Shown here: positions 25,204 through 33,800 of the stretch, in pieces
How the letters are laid out: every line of letters starts with the position of its first letter
Numbering within the stretch: the stretch's first letter is position 1
Assembly: GCF_003286415.2 (NCBI RefSeq)
Contig: NZ_CP043450.1
Coordinates: 4,712,001-4,776,000 of the forward strand
Source: Mucilaginibacter rubeus
Lineage (GTDB): Bacteria > Bacteroidota > Bacteroidia > Sphingobacteriales > Sphingobacteriaceae
Direction: 5' to 3'
DNA length: 64,000 bases
Made by a program: the position numbers and the translations under genes
The notes under the pieces: model-generated
What the model was told of the DNA's origin: nothing
What the model saw: the letters and a program-made list of their open reading frames with translations, nothing else
The model's database searches: none

Positions 25204-25235
25204 CAAATATATGCTATTCAAATTGCTTGCCACAA
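25204..25235 (-). promoter_or_regulatory. Promoter of trxA (TTG-N21-TATATTTG)
   Basis: On the minus strand, TTG (25233-25235), 21 bases, then TATATTTG (25204-25211). This is a full match to the Bacteroidota -33/-7 consensus, 28 bases before the start codon. Confidence 0.75.
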
Positions 25236-25448
25236 GTGCGTTACTGACATTGTGACAATTATATTATTATAATACGCGCAGTTAACGCATGTATGACCAT
25301 TTGTCGCATTCGCACCTCAAAACACCACTTTGCGACATGACGTATTTACACAAATAACCTATTTCCGGAGCATATTTACAACTGTAGCGGCGGGTTACTT
25401 TTTAACATTGGGGGTATTAATTAACATTACGGATGTACACTATATTGA

Positions 25449-25543
25449 TGTCTGAACTCGAATTTTAAAGAATTATTTGAATTTATTGAATTGGACTTTT
25501 ATTCTGCTAATTCGTTCGATTCCTTAAAATTCGAGTTCAGACA
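25449..25543. repeat. Inverted repeat TGTCTGAACTCGAATTTT
   Basis: Arms 25449-25473 and 25519-25543 match at 24 of 25 positions and enclose 45 AT-rich bases. No open frame inside. It looks like a small palindromic element and is unrelated to the TGTCATT family. It is followed directly by two more inverted repeats. Confidence 0.85.
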
Positions 25544-25579
25544 ACAAAAAATGACCGGAAGCCACAGCCGCCGGTCATC
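25544..25579 (-). terminator. Intrinsic terminator of the SDR gene
   Basis: Stem ATGACCGG / CCGGTCAT. On the minus strand it is followed by six T bases. Confidence 0.75.
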
Positions 25580-25589
25580 AGTTAATAAA

Positions 25590-25647
25590 TTGTCCGTGTC
25601 CTCAATAACAACGCTCACAATACCCAAATTTGTGAGGACCCGGACAA
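25590..25647. repeat. Inverted repeat TTGTCCG.GTCCTCA
   Basis: TTGTCCGTGTCCTCA (25590-25604) and TGAGGACCCGGACAA (25633-25647) pair at 14 of 15 positions. Situated 18 bp beyond the SDR stop codon. Confidence 0.75.
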
Positions 25648-25664
25648 ATATTCTCTTTTATGAA

Positions 25665-26429
25665 TTAAGCACCTTTCATGGTTGCCATTCCACCATCAGC
25701 AATCAGTTCGGCACCAATTACGAAGGTTGAATCATCTGAAGCGAAGAAAGTAACGGCTTTGGCGATTTCTTCGGCCAAACCGAAACGGCCAACCGGAATT
25801 TGTTTTACCAACTCGGCTCCCATACCTTCCAGTTGTTCTTGGGTTAAGCCTAATTTATCGGCAGTATGTAAAGGTGTTACAACCGGGCCGGGACTTACAG
25901 AGTTAACCCTGATACGACGTGGCAATAATTCGGCAGAAATGTTTTTAGCTAATGAAAGCAAAGCTGCTTTACTTGCTGCGTAAACAGTTGCACCGGCCAT
26001 ACCAATGTGCGCATTGATTGAAGTGTTCAGGATGATAGAGCCACCATCATTAATTAAAGGCAACAATTGCTGAATGCTGAAGTAAGCACCTTTAAAGTTG
26101 ATGTTCATGATATCATCAAACATTTGCTCGCTCATTTGTTCGGTTGAATTGAACTGACCAATACCGGCGTTGATAAACACAATGTCAATTTTTTCGGCAA
26201 CGGCTTTTACTTTTTCGCCTAATTGTTTTACCTGGTTCATGTCACCACTGTCGGCAATTACACCTTTAGCATCAGCACCAAGTATTTCAAGTGCCTCATT
26301 AATTGAGTTTTGATTTCTGCCGGTGATGATCACTTTAGCACCTTGTGCAATGAACTCCTGTGCTGTGGCCAGGCCTATACCACTGTTTCCGCCTGTTATT
26401 ACTGCTGTTTTTCCTTGTAACTTTTTCAT
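25665..26429 (-). CDS. Short-chain dehydrogenase/reductase
   Basis: 254 residues, NAD(P)-dependent oxidoreductase. Cofactor loop TGGNSGIG (12-19), NAGIG (87-91), catalytic Ser137, Tyr150 and Lys154 in NTSINAHIGMAGATVYAASK, and SPGPVVTPLH. Substrate unknown. The start at 26429 (MKKLQGKTAVITGG) is supported by a full promoter ending 20 bases upstream; the longer frame would include the promoter. Divergent from an HxlR regulator that probably controls it. Confidence 0.92.
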   Translation of the reverse strand: MKKLQGKTAVITGGNSGIGLATAQEFIAQGAKVIITGRNQNSINEALEILGADAKGVIADSGDMNQVKQLGEKVKAVAEKIDIVFINAGIGQFNSTEQMSEQMFDDIMNINFKGAYFSIQQLLPLINDGGSIILNTSINAHIGMAGATVYAASKAALLSLAKNISAELLPRRIRVNSVSPGPVVTPLHTADKLGLTQEQLEGMGAELVKQIPVGRFGLAEEIAKAVTFFASDDSTFVIGAELIADGGMATMKGA

Positions 26430-26449
26430 TATCTTTGTTATTGATACAT

Positions 26450-26480
26450 CAAAGGTACAGTGAGTTGCGAGGCCGGTCAA
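26450..26480 (-). promoter_or_regulatory. Promoter of the SDR gene (TTG-N20-TACCTTTG)
   Basis: On the minus strand TTG (26478-26480) is followed after 20 bases by TACCTTTG (26450-26457), an exact consensus match. Confidence 0.78.
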
Positions 26481-26540
26481 GAATGCACCATTTTGTGCGG
26501 AACGTACTTTTTGGTAGGTTATGGGCCGGTTTGATGCAAT

Positions 26541-26550
26541 CGATATATCG
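26541..26550. promoter_or_regulatory. Possible operator, CGATATATCG
   Basis: A perfect 10-bp palindrome 11 bases before the HxlR-gene start, in the divergent control region. Dimeric HxlR proteins bind palindromes, but this assignment is speculative. Confidence 0.3.
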
Positions 26551-26561
26551 CCTTTTTCATT

Positions 26562-26972
26562 ATGACAAAAAACAGACATTCCGATCATTCCTGCACTATG
26601 GCAGCGGCCCTGAGCGTGATCAGCGGGAAGTGGAAACTGAGTATAATAAACCAATTATTATCCGGACAGAAGCGCTACAGCGAGATAAATCGCGCTATTT
26701 CTGGCATGACCGAAAAGATGCTTTCACAACAAATCCGCGAACTGGAAGAGGATGGTATTGTAAGCCGCCATATTTTCCCCGAAGTGCCACCGAGGGTAGA
26801 ATATTCCCTCACTCCCATTGGCCAGGAACTATCGTCTATATTTTATACTCTTGAAAGATGGGGCAGCCACTACATGACCGTCACTAACGCCAACGGCGAA
26901 GTGATTCAGCCTGATTATACTTGTTATACTTTAGTGAAACAGGATGATGAGGTGGTGAAGGCGGAAGTATAA
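26562..26972 (+). CDS. HxlR family transcriptional regulator
   Basis: 136 residues, winged helix-turn-helix. The family N-terminal Cys (HSCTM, Cys11) is present, then ISGKWKLSIINQLLSGQKRY, SEINRAISGMTEKMLSQQIR and the wing VPPRVEYSLTPIGQEL. Some members (HypR, QorR) use this Cys to sense electrophiles or disulfide stress. Divergent from the SDR gene with 132 bp between starts, so it is the likely regulator of that gene. Confidence 0.92.
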   Translation: MTKNRHSDHSCTMAAALSVISGKWKLSIINQLLSGQKRYSEINRAISGMTEKMLSQQIRELEEDGIVSRHIFPEVPPRVEYSLTPIGQELSSIFYTLERWGSHYMTVTNANGEVIQPDYTCYTLVKQDDEVVKAEV

Positions 26973-26982
26973 TCAATTTGAG

Positions 26983-27078
26983 ATGTCATTGCGAGGAGGA
27001 ACGACGAAACAATCTCGTAGCAATGCAGATCGGACATGCATTGGCTATGAGATTGCCACGCTTCGCTCGCAATGACAT
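26983..27078. repeat. Extragenic palindrome, TGTCATTGCGAG type, AGATTG variant
   Basis: Begins ATGTCATTGCGAGGAGGAAC and ends GCTTCGCTCGCAATGACAT. The left arm has a small internal duplication (GAGGAGGAACGACGAA). Inner arms are AATCTC and GAGATT. Between the convergent HxlR and dnaE genes. Confidence 0.85.
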
Positions 27079-27095
27079 GATTTTCACGTCATATC

Positions 27096-30000
27096 TTAAC
27101 TCAAAACCGGCTCCTCATTTGTCAAGCTCAATATCCCGGCCATGAAATCATCGCTTGGGTTTACTTTGAATGATTTGGATGAGAGTTCTACCAGCATCAC
27201 TTCTTCCCTGTCCCTGATCTGGAAACGGAGCTTGCAGTTTTTTACCGGGTACTTTTGGTTATTATCGTCAATCATGTGCTGAATATCATCCAGCAGTTTA
27301 CTATTTAGATTATTTACGTCAATACAAACCGTTAATGATTTGGTAAGCTTATCGCGCATTTCTGATAACAGGTCCATTACCATGATCCGCAGGTCCCAGT
27401 TATCTTTCTGGCGGAATTTTTCTTCGATGTTTCCTTTAATATGCAGGAAGTAGCCTTCCATCATCATATTACGGAATTTTACATAATCGTCGCCAAACAG
27501 GGCAAACTCGTACGATTCATTGTAATCTTCAAACACAAACGTACCAAATGGCTTACCCGTTTTGGTCATTTTATGCTGAACGCTTGATACCAGGCCGCCA
27601 ATCCTCAACTCACCACGACGGCGCAGTTCGTTAAATGCCGCCGTCACATCCTCGCCTCCTTCACCTGAACGGGCCTTTTGCATCAATTTCAAATCGCTGA
27701 TGTTGGCGTTACAGAAACGTTTCAGCTCAACTTTATAATTATCCAAAGGGTGACCGGTTAAATAGATCCCGATAACCATTTTCTCATACTTCAGCTTTTC
27801 TATCAGCGCCCATTCCTCAACATCTGGCATGGCAGGTTCAGGTACGTAAGAAGCTACCGAACCACCAAATAATGACGACTGTGAACTGCTTTGCACGTTC
27901 TGATAATCGTTGGCATATTTGATCAGACGCTCAACTCCTGTCAGCGTACCTAATTCGGTCTTAGCAAAAAACTGCGCGCGGGGAATTCCAAAACCATCAA
28001 ACGCGCCACCATAAATCAGGTTTTCGTACGATTTACGGTTTACACTGCGCGTATTTGATCGCCTCGCAAAATCATAAACGGTTTCAAAAGCCCCGTTAGC
28101 GGTACGTTCTTCAATAATACTTTCTACCGCCTTATCACCCACACCTTTTACACCGGTTAAACCGAAACGTACCTGGCCACGCTTATTCACCGCGAAAGCC
28201 ATGTCCGACTCGTTTATATCCGGACCTAATACCTCAACACCCATGCGGCGGCACTCTTCCATAAAGAAGGTAATTTTTTCAATGTTATTCTGGTTATTTA
28301 AAACCGCCGCCATATATTCTGACGGATAGTGCGCTTTTAAATAAGCAGTTTGGTAAGCCACGAAAGCGTAGCATGTGGAGTGCGATTTATTGAACGCGTA
28401 CTGCGCAAAAGCTTTCCAGTCGGTCCAGATTTTGGTAAGCTTATCTTTTGGATGGCCTTTGGCAACTGCCCCGTCCATAAACTGGGCCTCCATCTTGTTC
28501 AGTACCTCAATCTGCTTTTTACCCATCGCCTTACGCAAAACGTCGGCGTCACCTTTACTAAAGCCTGCTAACTTTTGCGATAAAAGCATCACCTGTTCCT
28601 GGTATACGGTAATACCATAAGTTTCGCCCAGGTATTCCTCCATATCCTCTAAGTCGAACACAATAGGTTCGCGACCGTGTTTACGGGAAATAAAGTTAGG
28701 AATGTACTCTATTGGGCCCGGACGATAAAGGGCGTTCATGGCTATCAAGTCTTCAAACTTATCGGGCTTAAGCTCGCGCAGGTACATTTGCATACCGTCA
28801 CTTTCAAACTGGAAGGTGCCGTTGGTATCGCCACGCTGATAAAGCTCATAAGTTTTAAGGTCATCCAGCGGAATGTAGTCGATATCTATCACTACACCAT
28901 GATTTTGCCTGATCATGCGCAGGGCGTCCTTAATAATGGTAAGGGTTTTCAGACCCAAAAAGTCCATTTTGATTACACCGGCATCTTCAATTACGCGGCC
29001 GTCATATTGGGTAACCAACAGGTCCGAGTCTTTAGCCGTAGCTACCGGAACAATATCGGTAAGGTCATAAGGGGCAATGATGATACCCGCGGCGTGCACA
29101 CCGGTGTTACGTACCGATCCTTCCAGCTTTTCGGCCTCGCGCAGTACCTGGGCCTTAAGATCGTTACCATTCAGGATCTCTTTTAATTCCGGAACCTGTT
29201 CAATGGCATCTTTAAGGGTGATACCCAAAGTTTCGGGCACCAGCTTCTTCATGGCACTTACATCGGCCAATGGCATATCCAACACACGGCCTACGTCCTG
29301 AATACTGGTACGGGCAGCCATGGAACCATAGGTAATGATCTGCGCTACCTGGTTTTTACCATATTTATCAACCACATAGTCAATAACCCGCTGCCTGCCC
29401 GCGTCGTCAAAGTCCGTATCAATATCGGGCATCGATTTACGGTCGGGATTAAGGAACCTCTCAAACAGGAGGTTATACTTCATAGGATCGATATTGGTGA
29501 TGCCTGTACAATAAGCCACCACCGATCCGGCTGCCGAACCACGGCCCGGACCAATAAATACGCCCATATCGCGCCCTGCCCTGATAAAGTCGGCCACAAT
29601 GAGGAAGTATCCCGCAAAACCCATGGTACGGATAGTGAATAGCTCAAAGTTGATGCGTTCCTCAGTCTCTGGGCTAATATCTATATAGCGCTCCTTGGCA
29701 CCCATAAACGTAAGGTGCTTCAGATACTCCCATTGGTTAAGGGTATCTGCATCGGGCGTATTGTGAATTTTAAATTCGTCGGGGATGATATAGTTAGGTA
29801 GCAGGATATCTCGCTTAAGTTTTAGCGTCTCTACCTTATCAACAATTTCGTTGGTATTATCCAATGATTCTGGCACGTCATGGAACAGCCGTCCCATTTC
29901 CTCCTGGGTTTTAAAATAAAACTGATCATTAGGAAAACCAAAACGATAGCCTTTACCACCCTCTTCATCGGTAGCTATCGGGGTGCTTTGCATATCACCT

Positions 30001-30680
30001 GTGTTTACGCAAAGCAAAATATCGTGTGCGTTCGAGTCCTGCTGATCCACATAATGCGAATCGTTTGAACAGATCACTTTTACATTATACTTTTTAGCGT
30101 AGGTGAGCAACACATTATTGATGATTTGCTGCTCGGGGATCTCATGGCGCTGAATCTCGATATAAAAATCCTCACCAAACAAATCAAGCCACCATTTAAA
30201 TTCCTTCTCGGCATTTTCGGGCGTATCTTTTAAAATAGCCTGCGGTACTGATGCACCAATACAGCAAGTAGTAGCGATGATACCTTCGTGGTATTTCAGG
30301 ATTAATTCTTTATCAATACGTGGCCATTTGCTGTACAAGCCTTCCATATACCCTAATGAGCATAGCTTAACCAGGTTTTTGTAACCTGTAGGATTTTTGG
30401 CCAACATCAGCTGGTGGCGACGTACGTCCTTATTTTCTTTGGTAAACTGTTTTTTATGCCTGTCTTCAACCACGTAAAACTCGCAGCCTACAATGGGTTT
30501 TACATTGTGTTTACCGGCTTCGGCCACAAACTTAAATACGCCAAACATATTACCATGGTCGGTAATAGCAAGGGCTTTCATCCCATCTTTAGCGGCTTTT
30601 TTATACAGCTTGGATATATCGGCTGCACCGTCAAGCAGGGAGAATTGGGTATGTACGTGGAGGTGAGAAAAATCAGGCAT
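27096..30680 (-). CDS. dnaE: DNA polymerase III subunit alpha
   Basis: 1194 residues, replicative polymerase of family C. PHP domain at the N-terminus (FSHLHVHTQFSLLDGAADI, TDHGNMFG). Palm with GPGRGSAAGSVVAYC and the catalytic acidic motif MPDIDTDFDD. Finger region with KGDADVLRKAMGKK and FNKSHSTCYAFVAYQTAYLK. Tandem helix-hairpin-helix (RFGLTGVKGVGDKAVES) and an OB fold (IGGLVSSVQHKMTKTGKPF). Length is normal and the gene is intact. Confidence 0.97.
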   Translation of the reverse strand: MPDFSHLHVHTQFSLLDGAADISKLYKKAAKDGMKALAITDHGNMFGVFKFVAEAGKHNVKPIVGCEFYVVEDRHKKQFTKENKDVRRHQLMLAKNPTGYKNLVKLCSLGYMEGLYSKWPRIDKELILKYHEGIIATTCCIGASVPQAILKDTPENAEKEFKWWLDLFGEDFYIEIQRHEIPEQQIINNVLLTYAKKYNVKVICSNDSHYVDQQDSNAHDILLCVNTGDMQSTPIATDEEGGKGYRFGFPNDQFYFKTQEEMGRLFHDVPESLDNTNEIVDKVETLKLKRDILLPNYIIPDEFKIHNTPDADTLNQWEYLKHLTFMGAKERYIDISPETEERINFELFTIRTMGFAGYFLIVADFIRAGRDMGVFIGPGRGSAAGSVVAYCTGITNIDPMKYNLLFERFLNPDRKSMPDIDTDFDDAGRQRVIDYVVDKYGKNQVAQIITYGSMAARTSIQDVGRVLDMPLADVSAMKKLVPETLGITLKDAIEQVPELKEILNGNDLKAQVLREAEKLEGSVRNTGVHAAGIIIAPYDLTDIVPVATAKDSDLLVTQYDGRVIEDAGVIKMDFLGLKTLTIIKDALRMIRQNHGVVIDIDYIPLDDLKTYELYQRGDTNGTFQFESDGMQMYLRELKPDKFEDLIAMNALYRPGPIEYIPNFISRKHGREPIVFDLEDMEEYLGETYGITVYQEQVMLLSQKLAGFSKGDADVLRKAMGKKQIEVLNKMEAQFMDGAVAKGHPKDKLTKIWTDWKAFAQYAFNKSHSTCYAFVAYQTAYLKAHYPSEYMAAVLNNQNNIEKITFFMEECRRMGVEVLGPDINESDMAFAVNKRGQVRFGLTGVKGVGDKAVESIIEERTANGAFETVYDFARRSNTRSVNRKSYENLIYGGAFDGFGIPRAQFFAKTELGTLTGVERLIKYANDYQNVQSSSQSSLFGGSVASYVPEPAMPDVEEWALIEKLKYEKMVIGIYLTGHPLDNYKVELKRFCNANISDLKLMQKARSGEGGEDVTAAFNELRRRGELRIGGLVSSVQHKMTKTGKPFGTFVFEDYNESYEFALFGDDYVKFRNMMMEGYFLHIKGNIEEKFRQKDNWDLRIMVMDLLSEMRDKLTKSLTVCIDVNNLNSKLLDDIQHMIDDNNQKYPVKNCKLRFQIRDREEVMLVELSSKSFKVNPSDDFMAGILSLTNEEPVLS

Positions 30681-30714
30681 AGTAAATCCGTTTCAACAAA
30701 ATCTTTATGAGGTA

Positions 30715-30722
30715 CAAAGTTA
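30715..30722 (-). promoter_or_regulatory. Candidate -7 element (TAACTTTG) for dnaE
   Basis: Matches TAnnTTTG 35 bases upstream of the dnaE start; no clear -33 TTG. Confidence 0.4.
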
Positions 30723-30892
30723 AAACAAGTTAAGGATGTAGACTGTTAAAAAGTAGCGCTGTGGAAATTTTTAATTAAAGCCGGTCCCGCCCTTTTGTAA
30801 ATTATATAGCTACACACAGCAAACTGCTATACTTAGCATGTTATTTGCATATATTAAGCAACCCTATCATCACCTTTGAAATACATATACAA

Positions 30893-33800
30893 TTGAAAAA
30901 AATACTACGAATAACCCTTAAAACGATACTTTGGATACTGGTTAGTGTAGTTCTGCTGGTTATCCTTGTAGTAATTTTAATACAGGTACCTGCTGTTCAA
31001 AACTTCGCAAAGGATAAAGCAGTAACTTTTTTACAGAATAAAATACATACCAAGGTTAAGATTGGTCATATAAGCCTTGGTTTGCCCAAGCTGTTGGTTT
31101 TGGAGGATGTGTATTTTGAAGACCAAAAGAAAGACACCCTCATTGCCGGCGAAAAACTAAAGGTTGATATCAGTATGCTCAAGCTGTTGCACAGCCAGGT
31201 TGAGGTAAATGAAATAAACCTGCAAGGCATTACAGCCAACGTAAACCGCGGTGCCGACAGCGTGTTCAACTTCGACTATATTATGAAAGCTTTTGTTGGC
31301 GAACAAAAGAAAGAGGTTAAGCCTACGGATACCACATCAACTATGAAGTTTTCTGTTGATAAGATCATCCTCGATAAGATCAACGTAAAATATAAGGACG
31401 CCATTACCGGCAACGATGTTAAGTTTTTGCTGGGCCACTTTGATACCCGGGTTAAGGATTTTGATATGGATAAAATGAAGTTTACCATACCCAAAATCAC
31501 GTTGAGTGATGTTAACGCCAGGATCATCCAAACACCAACCAAAGCAATCCCAGCACCTGACACCGCAACTACTCCACTTAATATGGATCTGAATTTAGGG
31601 GTGATCGACATCTCCAAGATCAAGGTTGATTATCAAAGTGCCGAGATGGGCGCTAAGGTAGATTTAAGCAAGTTTCTGGTGGAAATGGACAAGATCGACC
31701 TGAAAAACCAAAAGGTAGGCATCAAAAACATCGAACTAAGTGATACCAAAGCAGGGCTCAGTTTAGCCAAGCCCAAAACCGTAGTTAAAGAGGTTGTTAA
31801 AACCGTTAAAAAACTGGATACACTGGTATCCTCTCCTACCAAATCGGCATGGCGGGCTACCATTGGTAAGGTCACTTTCACTAATGATGATATTAAGTTT
31901 GATAATGAAGCGCAAAAAGCTATACCCAAAGGCCTTGATTTTGGCCACATGGATATCCGCAACCTGAATGCCGAAGCCGAAAATATCTCTTACAGCCCTG
32001 ATACCATTTCTGGCAAGATCAACACGTTTACCTTTACCGAAAAAAGCGGTTTAAAGATCAACAAATTCCATACAGCATTTCTGTACGGGCCAACTACAGC
32101 CTACATGAATGACCTGCTACTGGAAACGCCGAATACCACCCTGCAAAAATCAGTTCAGGTGCGTTACCCATCTATTGATGCAATCACCAAAAACATTGGC
32201 GCGCTGGGTATCAATGCCAATTTAGATGGCAGTCGTTTAGGATTGAAAGATGTTTTATTGCTGATGCCAACCATGGCGAGTATGGAGCCGTTTAAATCAT
32301 CGCCGGGTACAGTATTCAAAATTAACGGCCGGGTAAACGGCCAGGTTGATAATCTTGATATCCCTAACCTGGAAGTTACCGGCTTAAACAGTACCCATAT
32401 TAAAGCTTCGGCCAAAATGAAAGGCCTTCCCGATGTTAACAAGGCTACCTTTGATGTTAACATCGCCGATTTCAGTACCAGCCGCAGCGATATAGATAAA
32501 CTTGCCCCTGCCGGAAGCATTCCATCAAACGTAAGCATTCCCGAAAAAATGAACCTTAAAGGTAACTTTAAAGGAAGCATGTACACCTTTAATACTAAAA
32601 TGGGCCTGCGCTCAAGCTATGGCGCGATTGATTTGGTAGCTGCTTTAAAGAATGGGCAAAACAAAAACGCGGCAACTTACACCGCCAATATTAAAGTTAA
32701 CGAACTAAATGTTGGCGCGCTTACCAAACAGCCGCAAATGGTTGGCCGCATTACCATGAACGCTAATTTGAAAGGACGAAGCCTCGACCCTAAAAAGGCC
32801 AGCATAGCCTTCAACGGTAATGTAGCCAAAGCGTATGTTAAGGGTTACACTTATCAAAACCTGGCCATGAAAGGTACATCAAGCAATGGCGCTTATACCG
32901 CCGTTGCCACTATGAAAGATCCTAACATCAACTTTAGCCTGGATGCTAAAGCCAATCTCAATAAAAAATACCCGGCAGTTAAGGCTACTTTGAATGTGGA
33001 TAGCATCAACCTTAAAAACCTGAATTTTGTAAAGGATGATATGCGTTTTCATGGCAAAGTTGTGGCCGATGTACCAACCGCCGATCCGGACTACCTGAAT
33101 GCCAATATTCAGGCAACCGACCTGCTGGTAGTAAACAAAGGCCAGCGGATCCAGATGGATACCATCAGCCTCATCTCGACAGCCAGTGCCGACAGCAGCA
33201 CATTGCGCTTGAAAACTCCTATCATGTCTGCCCATATGGCCGGTAAGTATAAACTTACCCAAATAGCCCCGGCCCTGCAGGATGTGATCAATAAATATTT
33301 CAACACCGCAATTGCCGGCGGTCAGCAGGTTGCTGTAAAAACCAAGGGCGGTAAAACCGTTAAAACCAAACCTGCCCCAGTGGTAAAATATGATGCGCAG
33401 CAATTTAAGTTTGAAGCCCGCCTGGTTAAAACCCCGCTGCTCAACCAGTTTGCTCCCGACCTAAAACAGCTTGATCCGGTTTTGCTGAACGGCAGTTTCA
33501 ATAGCCAAACTGGCGAGCTGATTGTTAAAGGCTCGATACCCAAAGTGGTTTACGGCACCAACACTGTTAATAAGGCATCGCTTAATATCAATACCAATAA
33601 CAATGCGCTTAACTATAATTTCTCTGTTGATGAAGTCAAAGTTGGTTCCTCCGTCGATCTGTTGTACACCAGTATCTCCGGTTCGGCACAGGACAACAAA
33701 GCGGGTTTAAGCGTTCAAATCCGCGATGCGGCCAAGAAGGAGCGTTTCAGGATCGCGGGTACCTTTAGCTTATTGCCTAATGAGTACCAGTTTAGCTTTA

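Noticed and set aside
25300..25340. TGTCGCA / TGCGACA inverted repeat upstream of trxA
   Set aside because: Only 7-bp arms, outside the promoter; too weak to call an operator.
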